In this document: positions 26,111 through 35,805 of the stretch, in pieces
Numbering within the stretch: the stretch's first letter is position 1
Layout: every line of letters starts with the position of its first letter
Source of the DNA: Saccharomonospora glauca K62
GTDB taxonomy: Bacteria; Actinomycetota; Actinomycetes; Mycobacteriales; Pseudonocardiaceae
Direction of reading: 5' to 3'
Assembly (NCBI RefSeq): GCF_000243395.2
Contig: NZ_CM001484.1
Coordinates: forward strand, 2,475,847 to 2,539,846
Length of the DNA: 64,000 bases
Program-made: the position numbers and the translations under genes
Notes under the pieces: model-generated
Database searches by the model: none
What the model saw: only the letters and a program-made list of their open reading frames with translations
What the model was told of the DNA's origin: nothing

Positions 26111-28533
26111 GCCAGTTGTCCGGACTCGATGACCAGGTCCTCGGCCGTGAGCTTGGTGAGTTCCGCCGGTGCGACGACGGGGGACGCGGCCAACCTGGAC
26201 GCCTGCCGGTCGGTCATCCGCTCGAACACTCGGCGGGCGGTGCGTCCGTTGCCGAACGTGCCGTCCTTCGGGATCTTCTCGAAGTACTCCAGCAAGGCCT
26301 CGGCGGCGCCCTCGTCCAGTCGGTAGTCATGGCGCTGGCACAGCGACCGCACGATGGTCACCAGCTCCTCGGGGGTGTAGTTGGCGAACTCGATCGTGCG
26401 GCTGAAGCGGGACTCCATTCCGGGGTTCGCGGAAAGGAACTGCTGCATCTCGGCCGAGTAACCCGCCGCCACCACCACGACGTCGTCCCGGTGGTCCTCC
26501 ATCAGCTTCACCAGCGTGTCGATGGCCTCCCTGCCGAAGTCCGGGCCGGTGCCGCCACCTCCGCTGCTGAGCGTGTACGCCTCGTCGATGAACAGCACGC
26601 CGCCCAGGGCCTTGTTGAACGCCTCAGTGGTCTTGATCGCCGTGCCACCGATGATCTGGGCGACGAGGTCCGCCCTGGCCACCTCCACGAGATGCCCGGA
26701 GCGCAGCACACCGAGCTGTGCCAGGATGCGCCCGTACAGGCGCGCCACGGTCGTCTTGCCGGTCCCCGGCGCGCCCGCGAACACCAGGTGCCGGGCCATC
26801 GGCGGCGCCGACAACCCCGCGTCGAGCCGCCGTTTCGCCATCTTGTTGAGATTGACCAGGGACGTGACCTCGGCCTTGACGGCGGTCAGCCCGACGAGCG
26901 AGTGCAGCTCGGCCAGCGGGTCGTCCTCCGTCCCGGAGTCGCCGGGTTCGGGGGACGGTGAGATGGGGGTGGAGGAAGCCGCTCCGTGGCTCGCGGCCGC
27001 GGTCACCGCGCCGCCGTAGGAGTCGGGGCCGACGTTGCCGCTGCTGACGAGCTCGGTGACCTCCACGGCGGAGTTGGCCACCGTCTGCCGGACACCGCTG
27101 CCGTGGTTGTCCCGGACGACGCAGCCCGAGATCGACACGACGTCCTCCGTGTCCACCCGGATGCCGTCGGACGCACCGCCGCAGAACTCCGAGTCGCTCA
27201 CCTTGCCGGAAGAACCCCGCTCGAACCGGCATCCCACTCCGCCGCTGTCGTGCACCCTGCCCCGCGACAGGGAGAGGTCCCCACCCGCCCCGACGAACAC
27301 GCCGTCCCCGCCGGTGCCGACGATGTCGGCGTCCGCGAGCGCCAACGTCGCCTCCGAGACCACAACCGCCGACCCCGCGACTCCTCGGACGCTCAGTCCG
27401 CTCACCGCGGGTCTCGCGGCGCCGCCGACCACGAGCCCGGATTCACCGGCGCCGTCGATCTCGACCCGTTCCAGTCGTCCTCGGGCCTCCCCGGTGACGG
27501 TCACCGCGGTGTCCCCGCTGTTCCGGACGTGCAACCGCCGCAGGAAGGGGTCCGCTCCCTCGGTGAGGTACACGCCGGCCACGCAGTCCTCGATCGAGAC
27601 CCCGTCGAACTCGGGTGCCCCGCGATCGGCCACCCCGATCCCCACACCGTCCACGGCGGATACTTCACAGCCGTTGACCACGCCCGTGGAGCGACCGGTG
27701 AAGTACAGTCCGCCGCCCCGCGCACCCCGCACCCGGAATCCGTTCAGCCGTGGCGAACAGGATTCGGCCACGAACACGGCCTCCGCCGCGCCGTCGTGCA
27801 CCCGGCAGTCCTCAAGGACGACGGGTTCGGGACTGGCCAGGTACCAGCCGATGGCACGGGTGTCCGACACCACCACTCGGGTGGCGGAAAGGCGCGCCCG
27901 CTGCTCCACCGCGACGGCGGGCTTGCCCGCCCCTCGTATCGTGCTGTCCTCGACGGTGAGCGTCGCGGAGCCGTTCAGGAAGATGCCGTTGCCCTCGGCG
28001 GGCCCCAACGTGCAGGCCCTCAGCAACAAGCTGCCCTGCTCGGCAACCACCACCGCCGACGTGCCCAACTCGGACACCGTGCACGCGTCCAGAACCCCGC
28101 CGTCGGTCGCGGTGACCACGATTCCGGCACCCTTCGGGTTGTGCACGGAACACTCCCGCATCAGCACGGTTCCGCGACCGTACGCGTAGACGGCGGTCCA
28201 GCCCGTGGCCCGGATCTCGCACTCGGTGAGCCCGAGTCGCCCGTCGGCGACGGCGATCGCGGGCGTGGAGTCGTCCTCCGAGGCGAGCGACAGCCCGGAC
28301 AGAGTGGCCGACTCGGCGGCCAGCAGGATCGCGGGGCCCGACCGCGCCACGATCCGGACCGTCCCCGGTCCTTCCTCCGCCGTGACGGTCACGGATTTGT
28401 CCAGCACCACGTTCTCGACGTACCGGCCCGGTTCGACGAGAACGGCCGCCCCTTCGGAGGCGTCGGCCACGGCCTCGCCGATACTGCGATACCCGTACCC
28501 CGCGGTGGACACCTTGACGGTGTTTCCACTCAT
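26107..28533 (-). CDS. Right-handed beta-helix / AAA+ ATPase (CbxX-EccA type) fusion
   Basis: An 808-residue protein. Residues ~5-500 form a long run of PbH1-type repeats, starting with a pectate-lyase-like STAGYGYRSIGEAVADAS and GRYVENVVLDKSVT. After a Ser/Pro linker comes a CbxX/CfxQ AAA+ domain: VGLTAVKAEV (~542), Walker A GAPGTGKTT (~588), Walker B VLFIDEAYTL (~648), sensor and GNGRTARRVFERM arginine-finger region near the end. EccA of T7SS has the same AAA class but a TPR N-terminus. No signal peptide is present. It is the first gene after the LuxR-type regulator (25-base gap) and overlaps the ART-like gene. It probably remodels or loads the operon's other products. Confidence 0.85.
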   Translation of the reverse strand: MSGNTVKVSTAGYGYRSIGEAVADASEGAAVLVEPGRYVENVVLDKSVTVTAEEGPGTVRIVARSGPAILLAAESATLSGLSLASEDDSTPAIAVADGRLGLTECEIRATGWTAVYAYGRGTVLMRECSVHNPKGAGIVVTATDGGVLDACTVSELGTSAVVVAEQGSLLLRACTLGPAEGNGIFLNGSATLTVEDSTIRGAGKPAVAVEQRARLSATRVVVSDTRAIGWYLASPEPVVLEDCRVHDGAAEAVFVAESCSPRLNGFRVRGARGGGLYFTGRSTGVVNGCEVSAVDGVGIGVADRGAPEFDGVSIEDCVAGVYLTEGADPFLRRLHVRNSGDTAVTVTGEARGRLERVEIDGAGESGLVVGGAARPAVSGLSVRGVAGSAVVVSEATLALADADIVGTGGDGVFVGAGGDLSLSRGRVHDSGGVGCRFERGSSGKVSDSEFCGGASDGIRVDTEDVVSISGCVVRDNHGSGVRQTVANSAVEVTELVSSGNVGPDSYGGAVTAAASHGAASSTPISPSPEPGDSGTEDDPLAELHSLVGLTAVKAEVTSLVNLNKMAKRRLDAGLSAPPMARHLVFAGAPGTGKTTVARLYGRILAQLGVLRSGHLVEVARADLVAQIIGGTAIKTTEAFNKALGGVLFIDEAYTLSSGGGGTGPDFGREAIDTLVKLMEDHRDDVVVVAAGYSAEMQQFLSANPGMESRFSRTIEFANYTPEELVTIVRSLCQRHDYRLDEGAAEALLEYFEKIPKDGTFGNGRTARRVFERMTDRQASRLAASPVVAPAELTKLTAEDLVIESGQLA

Positions 28534-28558
28534 GCCTCGACACCTCCCGCCCGCGTTC

Positions 28559-31171
28559 TCATGCGCTCACCCGCTCCAGACGGCCACCCAGGCTGGCCGC
28601 CGCGAGTTCGTGGCGGCTCCGGCACCCGGTCTTCAGGTACAGCTTGGTGAGGTGTTTCTCCACCGTCTTCTCACTGATCACCACGGTGGCCGCTATCTCC
28701 CGATTAGACTTTCCACTTCGGACCAATTCGATGATTCGTCGTTCCACCTCGGAGAACTCGTCCGGCCGTGCACGGGTGGCCGGCACCGCGACACCCCGAT
28801 CGGTCATCGCCTGCCGCAACCTCGACCGCAGCACCGGGGCTCCGAACGCTCCGGCGAGCCGGTAGCTCTCGTGGAACCACCCACGCGGCTCGTCGGCCAC
28901 CAGTCCCGCCGCGAACGACGCCCACACGCGGTCGGGTCGGTGTCCACGGCGCCGAGCCAATCGCTCGCTCTCCCGCACCCGCGCGGTGTCGCCCGCGAGC
29001 AGTCCCTGGACCAGCAACCACGCCTCTCGCATCCGGGCACCGCCTTCCCTCCGACAGTCCGCCGCCGTCTTGGCGAGCGACCACCGCTCGACCGGCCACG
29101 CCCCCTGCTCCACCGCGATCACCGCGAGCCTCGACAGCAGCTCCGCTCTTCCGGGGCCGCTGCCGTCGTCCCGCCGGAGCGCGGACCATCCCGCGACGAT
29201 CGCGCCGGCGGCGTCTCCGGCGCGGTAACGACGTCCGCTGTCGACCCAGCCGCGTAGCGCGCCGAGCGCGGTGTCGGTGGAGACGGAGTCCAACCACCCC
29301 ACCGCCTGTCGGTCCGCTCCCCGCCAGACGCACATCTCCGCGGCGAGCAACCGGGCGACGTCCGTACCGCGCCGGTCACCGGTTCCGTTCAGGACCACTT
29401 CCCGCGCGGCACTGAGACCCTCCGACCAGCGGCCTTCCGCGAACGCCCGGCACAGTCGATGGTGAGCCGCGAGCGGCCCGGTGGTGGGGGCGCCGTAGGC
29501 GTCGCCCAACGTGGCCTCGAACACCGGGACCAGGTCGCGCATCGCGCACGCGGTCGCCACCGCGTCGTCGTCCCCCCGCCGCGCGGGGTCGTCCGGGGCG
29601 AGGACGGCGAACGCCCGCTCGACGTCGGCGGGCGAGAACGGGGCGCCGGTGAACCAGCGGTCGCACACCTCGGACGCCGTCGCGCCGTTCCCGGTGGCGA
29701 GGACCTCCCGGATTCGCGACGGCAGTCGCCGGCCGAGGTGGATCGCCGCCAACGCTCCCGCCGCGGCCAGTTCCGCGAGATCGGTCGTCCGTCCCGCCGA
29801 GGCCGATTCGGACACGAGTTCGGTTACGAGCGCGGCCAGCCGCTCGTAGCGCCCGGAGCGGATCAACAACCGGATCAGCTCCGACCGCGCCGGGGAGTCG
29901 AGCCCCACCTGTCGTCGGCGAACCATGCCGCGGGCGATCAGGTTCTCCGGGGAGCGCGGCGCCATCGGAACGGCCGTGGTCATCAGGGAACGCAACCGGG
30001 GATGCGCGGGCATGGCCTCCTCGGCCGCCGCCGCGTGCTCGACGGCGATCGTCTCCCCCGCCCTGCCGAGGAAACTCGTGTTCAGCATGGCCTCGGCCAT
30101 CGCGGCGTGGAGCCGTCGGGCACGGTCGGCACCCGCCTGCCGAGCGATCGCGGCGCCGAGCGCCCGGTGCCGCACGTACAGGTGCCCGGCGGAGGAGGCC
30201 CCCAGCACACCGTCGAGCACGAGCCGGTCGAGCGTCCGCCCGCAGCGCGGCACCGGGGTGGCGGTCGCCACCGCGAACGCGGGCAGTTGGGCCAGCCCGA
30301 ACGTGGCCTCGCTCGCGGCCAACAGGACCAGGTCGACGCCGGTGTCGCCGTACGAGCGGACCCGCTCGACGAGCGGATGCCCCAACGGCAACGGGATCGG
30401 CGCGGCCGGGTCCCGCAGACACAGTTGGTCGTGGACGACGGTGAGCCTGCCTTCGGCACGCAGCTCCGCCAGCACGGAGACCAGGGTTCCGGGGTTGCCC
30501 AGCAGGTCCCCCAGCTCGGCTCGCAGCGCACGCGGCAAAGCCGGGTCGGCCGGGGCTCCCGCGCGGTGCCGGATCACCTTGTCCACGTCCTCGTCGGTGA
30601 GAGGAGCGAGGTCGACGACCCGGTCGGCGAGCGAAGCGGGCCACCTCGATCTCGTCGTGGTCACCTCGGCGTTCGTCGCCGTGAGGACGACGGCGATCCC
30701 GGCTCGTCGCGCCAACGCCACCAACGGCGAAGGCCGGGGAATCCGGTCGGCGTCGTCGATCAAAAACGCGGTCCGGTTCCGCTCGGCGAGCGCCCCGAGC
30801 AGGGCTTCCAGAGCGTCTCGTTCCGCGTTGCGGGAGTGTGGGGAGCGTCGTGGCTCGTCGGTCCACATGCCACCGAGGTGACGCAGGGCCGTGAACAGGC
30901 GTCGGCCCGCCTCGATCTCCTCGAACCGCTCCCGCAACGTCGAAAGCAGCGGTTGGACTCCGAGGGGGTCCCACGTTGGTTCCCCGTGTCCGGTCAGCTC
31001 GAAAACCGTCATCCCGTCCGTGCGGAGAAGGCGTCCGAGCCGGGCCAGTGTCGCGGACTTCCCGCTGCCGACGTCGCCACGCACGACGGTCACGAAGGGG
31101 CGGCTTCCGAGTCGGCGCAGTTCGGTGAGCTGTGCTCGGCGGCCGACGAATCCCGCGCGTGACCGTACCAT
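28559..31171 (-). CDS. Large LuxR-family ATPase regulator (LAL type)
   Basis: An 870-residue regulator with an N-terminal ATPase (Walker A GDVGSGKS with Lys38, Walker B AFLIDDADR ~137), a long helical middle, and a C-terminal LuxR helix-turn-helix (SEVERRIIELVRSGKSNREI...ISEKTVEKHL). It lies immediately upstream of, and on the same strand as, the beta-helix/AAA operon and diverges from another LAL gene across 289 bases. Location makes it the obvious activator of that operon. The signal is unknown. Confidence 0.88.
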   Translation of the reverse strand: MVRSRAGFVGRRAQLTELRRLGSRPFVTVVRGDVGSGKSATLARLGRLLRTDGMTVFELTGHGEPTWDPLGVQPLLSTLRERFEEIEAGRRLFTALRHLGGMWTDEPRRSPHSRNAERDALEALLGALAERNRTAFLIDDADRIPRPSPLVALARRAGIAVVLTATNAEVTTTRSRWPASLADRVVDLAPLTDEDVDKVIRHRAGAPADPALPRALRAELGDLLGNPGTLVSVLAELRAEGRLTVVHDQLCLRDPAAPIPLPLGHPLVERVRSYGDTGVDLVLLAASEATFGLAQLPAFAVATATPVPRCGRTLDRLVLDGVLGASSAGHLYVRHRALGAAIARQAGADRARRLHAAMAEAMLNTSFLGRAGETIAVEHAAAAEEAMPAHPRLRSLMTTAVPMAPRSPENLIARGMVRRRQVGLDSPARSELIRLLIRSGRYERLAALVTELVSESASAGRTTDLAELAAAGALAAIHLGRRLPSRIREVLATGNGATASEVCDRWFTGAPFSPADVERAFAVLAPDDPARRGDDDAVATACAMRDLVPVFEATLGDAYGAPTTGPLAAHHRLCRAFAEGRWSEGLSAAREVVLNGTGDRRGTDVARLLAAEMCVWRGADRQAVGWLDSVSTDTALGALRGWVDSGRRYRAGDAAGAIVAGWSALRRDDGSGPGRAELLSRLAVIAVEQGAWPVERWSLAKTAADCRREGGARMREAWLLVQGLLAGDTARVRESERLARRRGHRPDRVWASFAAGLVADEPRGWFHESYRLAGAFGAPVLRSRLRQAMTDRGVAVPATRARPDEFSEVERRIIELVRSGKSNREIAATVVISEKTVEKHLTKLYLKTGCRSRHELAAASLGGRLERVSA

Positions 31172-31460
31172 CGGCGGCCTTCCTCCCCGTTCCGTTCACC
31201 GGTCGGGCCCCTCCGAACCGGGGCGGGCCCGATCATGGCGCTCGAACTCCATTTAGCCGCCCCGTTCCACCGGCACAAAGCCTTCCGGGGGAGTTCGGTG
31301 TCCTTCGGCCACCGCCCGTGGTTCATACGGGCAACTCCGCCCGCGTCCGTCCGGCTCCGTCGTGCCCGAGCCCATCCGAACGGACACATCCGCTGGTCCG
31401 AACAGGAACGGATGTCACGAGGACGAACACTCGCCGCGCGGTCCGACTCACCATCGACGC

Positions 31461-34154
31461 ATGCACGCGCTACGCGAAGTGATCGGCCGACGTGACGGGC
31501 CGCCGCTGATCGTGGTCACGGGACCGACCGGCGTGGGCCGGACCTCGCTGCTGGCGGCCCTACGAGAGGAGCTGGCGGCGAGCGGCTGGCACACCGCCAC
31601 GATGCGGTTCGATCCGGCCTCGGCCGTGCTTCCCGAGTCCTCGCCGAGCCGCGTGTTCGGTTGCCCCACCTCGTCGTGGCCGGTGCCCGTGACCGTCACC
31701 GGGGCGTACGACGATCCCGCGATCGCCGCGGGGGCGGCGGTCGCCTTGGCGGCACCGTTGCGAACCGCGGACCGCGCCGTGCTGCTGATCGACGACGTGC
31801 AGTGGATGGACCGAGACTTCATGGCCGTGCTGGAACAACTCGCTCACACGCTGGCGGGCAGCACCGCCAAGTGCGTGTGCGCGGTCCGGGTTCCCGCACC
31901 CGGTCCGACGGACGAACTCGCGACCACCGGTCGAACGATCCTGCGTCGGCTTCGCGGTGCGGGGTTGGTGCACGACGTTCGACTGCGTGGCCTGCGTGAC
32001 GACGAGATCGCCGGGGAGCTGGCGAGGACACTACGGCACATCCCCGACCCCGCCCTGGTCTCCCACATCGCGACGAGTAGCCGGGGCCTGCGCGCGGCGG
32101 TGCACGACGCGGTCGAGGAACTGGAGCAGTCGGGGACGATCCGATTCGCCTCCGGTCACGCCTATCTGACCGGAGGCGACTGGCCCACCGGCGCCACCCG
32201 GTATCGCAGGCTGAACGCCGTCATGTTGGAGCTCGGACCCGACGACTGGTCCGCCGCCAAGGCCGTGGCCGTCCTTCATCCGCTCGGGACGGCCGTGCCT
32301 CGGTTGCTGGCGAAGGCCCTGGCATGCCCGGAGGTCGAGGCCGAGGAACGGCTGGTCCGACTGTGCCGGGCCGGTGTGCTCCACCGGGGCCGAAGGGGTG
32401 CCTCCTGGCGGTTTCCGGTCCCCCTCGTGGCCATCGCGCTGAGAGCGTCGTTGGGCCCCTACGAAAGACAGCACCTCGCCGCGATCGCCGTGACCGCGCT
32501 GTGGTCGGGAACCGCGTACTGCGACGATCCCCACTACCGGGCCGACCGGATCGCCGAGGCGGGCAGGTTGGTCGATCCACGTCGCTCCCGCACGGAGCTG
32601 CTGGCACACGCGAAGGCGACCATGACCGACGATCCCGGCGCGGCGGGCCGGTGGCTGCGGGCGGCCGCGGAGAACGCCGAGAACCTCGCCCAGTACGCGA
32701 GCATTCTGCTCGACCGCGCGATCGCCTGCTATCTGGCCGCCGACTCCGAGGGCTGCCTCCGCGTGAGCACCTCCCTGTTGGAGCAGTACCCGGAGTACCT
32801 CCCCGCCGAGGCGATCCATCGTGCTCACCTCCTGAGGCTGTTGTCGCAGCACGCCGTGGGAGACTCCGAGGCGGTCCGCACCATCGCCGAGCGACGCCGA
32901 ACCCCGTCCGACGAGGGCCCCGACCCGGTGAGTGCCGCCACGGCGCTCGTGCTGCTCGATCGCTGGGACGAGGCACGCGAGCTGCTCGCGACCACCACGG
33001 GACACCGGCGGGCCGAAAGCGGGGCCCTCCTCCGCGACTACCTGCTCGCGGTCTGCGAGTTCTGGACGGGGCGAAGGCGAGATTTCACGCATTCCCTCTA
33101 CGACGACGAGGGCGGCCCGTATCCGCCCCACACGTGGTGGTGGTCGCGGATGGTCAACGCCCACACGACCGTGTTGCTGACCGTCGGCAACCTCAGCGGA
33201 GCCGAGAAAACGCTGGCCTGCGCGAACCTGTCGGGGGACCAACTGGATCCGTCCGAGCAAGCTCATCTGGCCGCCCTTCGCGGGCACGCGGACGTCGCCG
33301 TCGCGCTCGGTCGCCAGTGCCTGGCCACCCCTCCCCTGCACGGCGGCGGGCTCGGACGAGCTCCGATGGCGCAAGCGGTCGCGACACTTCTGGTGTCACG
33401 GGGCCGGATCACGGATGCCGGGGAGCTGCTCGCGAACGTCCGTTCGGCCGGGACGCCGCTGGCGCACCTGCTCGACTACGCGGAAGCCCTGGTCGACCAC
33501 GCCCTCGGTAAGCCGGACGAGGCGACGCGGCGACTCCGTCGGGCGCTCTCCGGCGGCCGGGAGCGAGGGCTGCTGGTGGGAGCCGACCTGTGCTGGTCGC
33601 AGCTCGCGGAGCTCGCGCTGGAGCGTGGGGACCGGGAGGAGGCCGGGCGGTGTCTCACCGAGATCGAGCGGGTCGCCACCGCGATGCCCACCGGCAGGGC
33701 GGCCACCCACGCGCTGCTGGTGCGGGCCACGGTGAACGGGGACCAGGAGGCGGCCGCCGCTTGTCTGCGTCTCGGGAGGGAACGCGGTCAACCCTTCGAG
33801 CTGGCCACCGTGATCACCCGGCTGGTCCGCCACGGAGTCGGCGATCCGAAACGGCTTTCGGAGGCATACGACCTGTTCGGGAAGCTGGGAGCGACGTTGG
33901 AGCGAGCGTGGCTGCGCAACCTGATGCGCGAGCACGAGATCCCGGTACCGGGCCGTCGTCAGACCGTGGCGGAGAACGAACGCCTCCTGGGCAGGCTCGT
34001 GGCCGAAGGGTTGAGCAACAAACAGGTCGCACGAACTCTGCGGACCAGCACCAAGAGCGTGGAGGGCAAGCTGAGCCGGCTGTTCACCAGGACCGGTCTG
34101 ACCTCCCGCATCGAGCTGGCCAAGGCACTGCTCACCGAGGGCTACCCCGACTGA
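31461..34154 (+). CDS. Second large LuxR-family ATPase regulator with an Arg-substituted P-loop
   Basis: An 897-residue LAL-type protein from ATG 31461 (MHALREVIGRRDGPPLIVV); the frame is open further upstream but without coding character. Walker A reads GPTGVGRT, with Arg27 where the P-loop Lys is expected; Walker B AVLLIDDVQWMD (~110) is intact. The C-terminal LuxR HTH (AEGLSNKQVARTLRTSTKSVEGKLSRLF) is normal. It is divergent from the 870-residue LAL and precedes the subtilase gene. ATP hydrolysis may be impaired, while nucleotide binding could persist. Confidence 0.85.
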   Translation: MHALREVIGRRDGPPLIVVTGPTGVGRTSLLAALREELAASGWHTATMRFDPASAVLPESSPSRVFGCPTSSWPVPVTVTGAYDDPAIAAGAAVALAAPLRTADRAVLLIDDVQWMDRDFMAVLEQLAHTLAGSTAKCVCAVRVPAPGPTDELATTGRTILRRLRGAGLVHDVRLRGLRDDEIAGELARTLRHIPDPALVSHIATSSRGLRAAVHDAVEELEQSGTIRFASGHAYLTGGDWPTGATRYRRLNAVMLELGPDDWSAAKAVAVLHPLGTAVPRLLAKALACPEVEAEERLVRLCRAGVLHRGRRGASWRFPVPLVAIALRASLGPYERQHLAAIAVTALWSGTAYCDDPHYRADRIAEAGRLVDPRRSRTELLAHAKATMTDDPGAAGRWLRAAAENAENLAQYASILLDRAIACYLAADSEGCLRVSTSLLEQYPEYLPAEAIHRAHLLRLLSQHAVGDSEAVRTIAERRRTPSDEGPDPVSAATALVLLDRWDEARELLATTTGHRRAESGALLRDYLLAVCEFWTGRRRDFTHSLYDDEGGPYPPHTWWWSRMVNAHTTVLLTVGNLSGAEKTLACANLSGDQLDPSEQAHLAALRGHADVAVALGRQCLATPPLHGGGLGRAPMAQAVATLLVSRGRITDAGELLANVRSAGTPLAHLLDYAEALVDHALGKPDEATRRLRRALSGGRERGLLVGADLCWSQLAELALERGDREEAGRCLTEIERVATAMPTGRAATHALLVRATVNGDQEAAAACLRLGRERGQPFELATVITRLVRHGVGDPKRLSEAYDLFGKLGATLERAWLRNLMREHEIPVPGRRQTVAENERLLGRLVAEGLSNKQVARTLRTSTKSVEGKLSRLFTRTGLTSRIELAKALLTEGYPD

Positions 34155-34324
34155 GACGAGAAGGTCCAATTCGTCCTTTGTGGACCGCAGTGTTCCCAAC
34201 CGATGGGAAATGCCTCGTGGCCGTGAATTTCGTTCGACGTCTCTCCGCGTTCTTTCACGACTAGTCCGTTTGGACTACGACTTTCGGCGGCAGGCAATCG
34301 CCACTTTTTTGTCTACAGTGCGCC

Positions 34325-34357
34325 CGAACGTACGAGTTCGAACGTCACCGTTCGAAC
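34325..34357. promoter_or_regulatory. Operator array with three GAAC/GTTC centres upstream of the subtilase
   Basis: CGAAC-gtacga-GTTCGAAC-gtcacc-GTTCGAAC. Overlapping inverted repeats share 6-base spacers, including the perfect TTCGAAC-N6-GTTCGAA at 34337-34356. The array sits between a TACAGT -10-like element (34314-34319) and the CGGAGG ribosome site, so a bound protein would block transcription. Confidence 0.6.
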
Positions 34358-34374
34358 CCCGCTCCGGAGGTTGC

Positions 34375-35790
34375 ATGTCCCGTCTCAGATCCTTGTCGCT
34401 GCCCACCGCGCTGGCGATCGGCTTCGGCAGTGTGCTGACCGCTCCCGTGGCGAGCGCCACACCCGCCACGGTGGAGTGTGATGCGACGAGCACGCCGTAC
34501 AACTACGTGGTGCTGTACCAGCCGTACACCTCGCAGGCCACGGTCGACGCCGAGCTGGCGGCGAAGTGCGGCAGCCGGATCGCCTACTACCCGGAGATCG
34601 GCGTCGCCGTGGCCAGCTCCCGCAACGCCGACTTCGCCGACAGGATCGGAAGCTACCGCGCTTACTCCGGTTCTCGGGAGGTCGCCGACCCGACCACCTC
34701 CGCGGCCGCGACGGCCCGCGCCACCGCCCGCGCCGAGATCGAAACCGAGGAGACCACCCAGGTGGTCACCACCGCTGACCTCTCCGAGGCCCAGTGGGAC
34801 ATGCGCATGATCAAGGCGCCCCAAGCCAACAAGATCAACGAAGGCAGTCGCTCGGTGACGGTGGGAGTGCTGGACTCCGGGATCGAGCCCACTCATCCGG
34901 CGCTGGTTCACGCGCTCGACCCGGCGGCCTCCGTCGGCTGCAACACCGGCGCCCCCGACCCCGATCCCGCCGCGTGGGCTCCGACGACGTCCGACCACGG
35001 CACGCACGTCGCGGGCACCATCGCGGGCAAGGACCCCGACCGCGGCTTCACCGGCGTCGCTCCCGGTGTGCGCCTGGCGTCGGTGAAGGTCGTCAACGAC
35101 GACGGCTACATCTTCCCCGAGGCGGCGGTCTGCGGCTTCATGTGGGCCGCCGAGCAGGGCTTCGAGGTGACCAACAACAGCTACTACGTCGACCCCGGAA
35201 TGTTCTACTGCCCGAATCAGCCGGGTGACTCCGCGGCCTACGAGGCCGTGCGGCGTGCGGTCGCCTATTCCCAGCGGCAGGGCGTGCTCAACGTCGCCGC
35301 GGCGGGCAACAGCGGGTTCGACCTGACCGATCCCCCGGCGACCGACCCCAACCGGCAGCACCCGGTGGATTCGAGCTGTGCCATCCTGCCCAAGAGCCTC
35401 GACGGGGTGGTGACCGTCTCGGCCGTCGGCTACGAGGGCACCAAGTCCTCCTACAGCAACTACGGGCTCCGTCAGGTCGACGTGACCGCCCCCGGTGGCG
35501 ACACCGCCCAACTGCCGCCGGGCGCGACGACGGGATGCACTCTGTCCACCGTGTTCGACGGGCAGTACGGCACCAAGTGCGGCACGTCCATGGCCTCCCC
35601 GCACGCCGCCGGAGTGGCCGCGCTGATCGCCAGCAGGAATCCTCACCTCCCACCGCAGGCCGTCTCGGCGCTGTTGCGGGCCAAGGCGGATCGAGTGCCC
35701 TGTGGTGACGCCGAGGCCTGCACCGGCCCCGCCGCATACAACTCGTTCTACGGCCACGGGCTCGTCGACGCCTTGGCCGCCGTCAAGTAG
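34375..35790 (+). CDS. Secreted subtilisin-like serine protease (S8)
   Basis: A 471-residue precursor with signal peptide MSRLRSLSLPTALAIGFGSV..ASA. A propeptide-like region follows to ~140, then a complete S8 catalytic domain: Asp in VLDSGIEPTHP, His in HGTHVAGT, oxyanion Asn in AAGNSG and Ser in GTSMASPHAAG. Several cysteines (CNTGAP, CGFMWA, CPNQ, CAILP, CTLS, KCGTS) suggest disulfides, fitting an extracellular enzyme. CGGAGG lies before ATG 34375. It has no membrane anchor, so it is not a mycosin. It is controlled through a striking operator array and possibly the adjacent LAL. A hairpin terminator follows. Confidence 0.9.
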   Translation: MSRLRSLSLPTALAIGFGSVLTAPVASATPATVECDATSTPYNYVVLYQPYTSQATVDAELAAKCGSRIAYYPEIGVAVASSRNADFADRIGSYRAYSGSREVADPTTSAAATARATARAEIETEETTQVVTTADLSEAQWDMRMIKAPQANKINEGSRSVTVGVLDSGIEPTHPALVHALDPAASVGCNTGAPDPDPAAWAPTTSDHGTHVAGTIAGKDPDRGFTGVAPGVRLASVKVVNDDGYIFPEAAVCGFMWAAEQGFEVTNNSYYVDPGMFYCPNQPGDSAAYEAVRRAVAYSQRQGVLNVAAAGNSGFDLTDPPATDPNRQHPVDSSCAILPKSLDGVVTVSAVGYEGTKSSYSNYGLRQVDVTAPGGDTAQLPPGATTGCTLSTVFDGQYGTKCGTSMASPHAAGVAALIASRNPHLPPQAVSALLRAKADRVPCGDAEACTGPAAYNSFYGHGLVDALAAVK

Positions 35791-35805
35791 TCACGGCAAC
35801 CGCGA

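Noticed and set aside
34325-34357. LexA (SOS) boxes, because of GAAC...GTTC half-sites
   Set aside because: Actinobacterial SOS boxes have a 4-base spacer (TCGAAC-N4-GTTCGA); here every spacer is 6 bases and the gene is a secreted protease.
34375-35790. Mycosin of a T7SS
   Set aside because: Complete S8 triad and signal peptide, but no C-terminal membrane helix; it is an ordinary extracellular subtilase.
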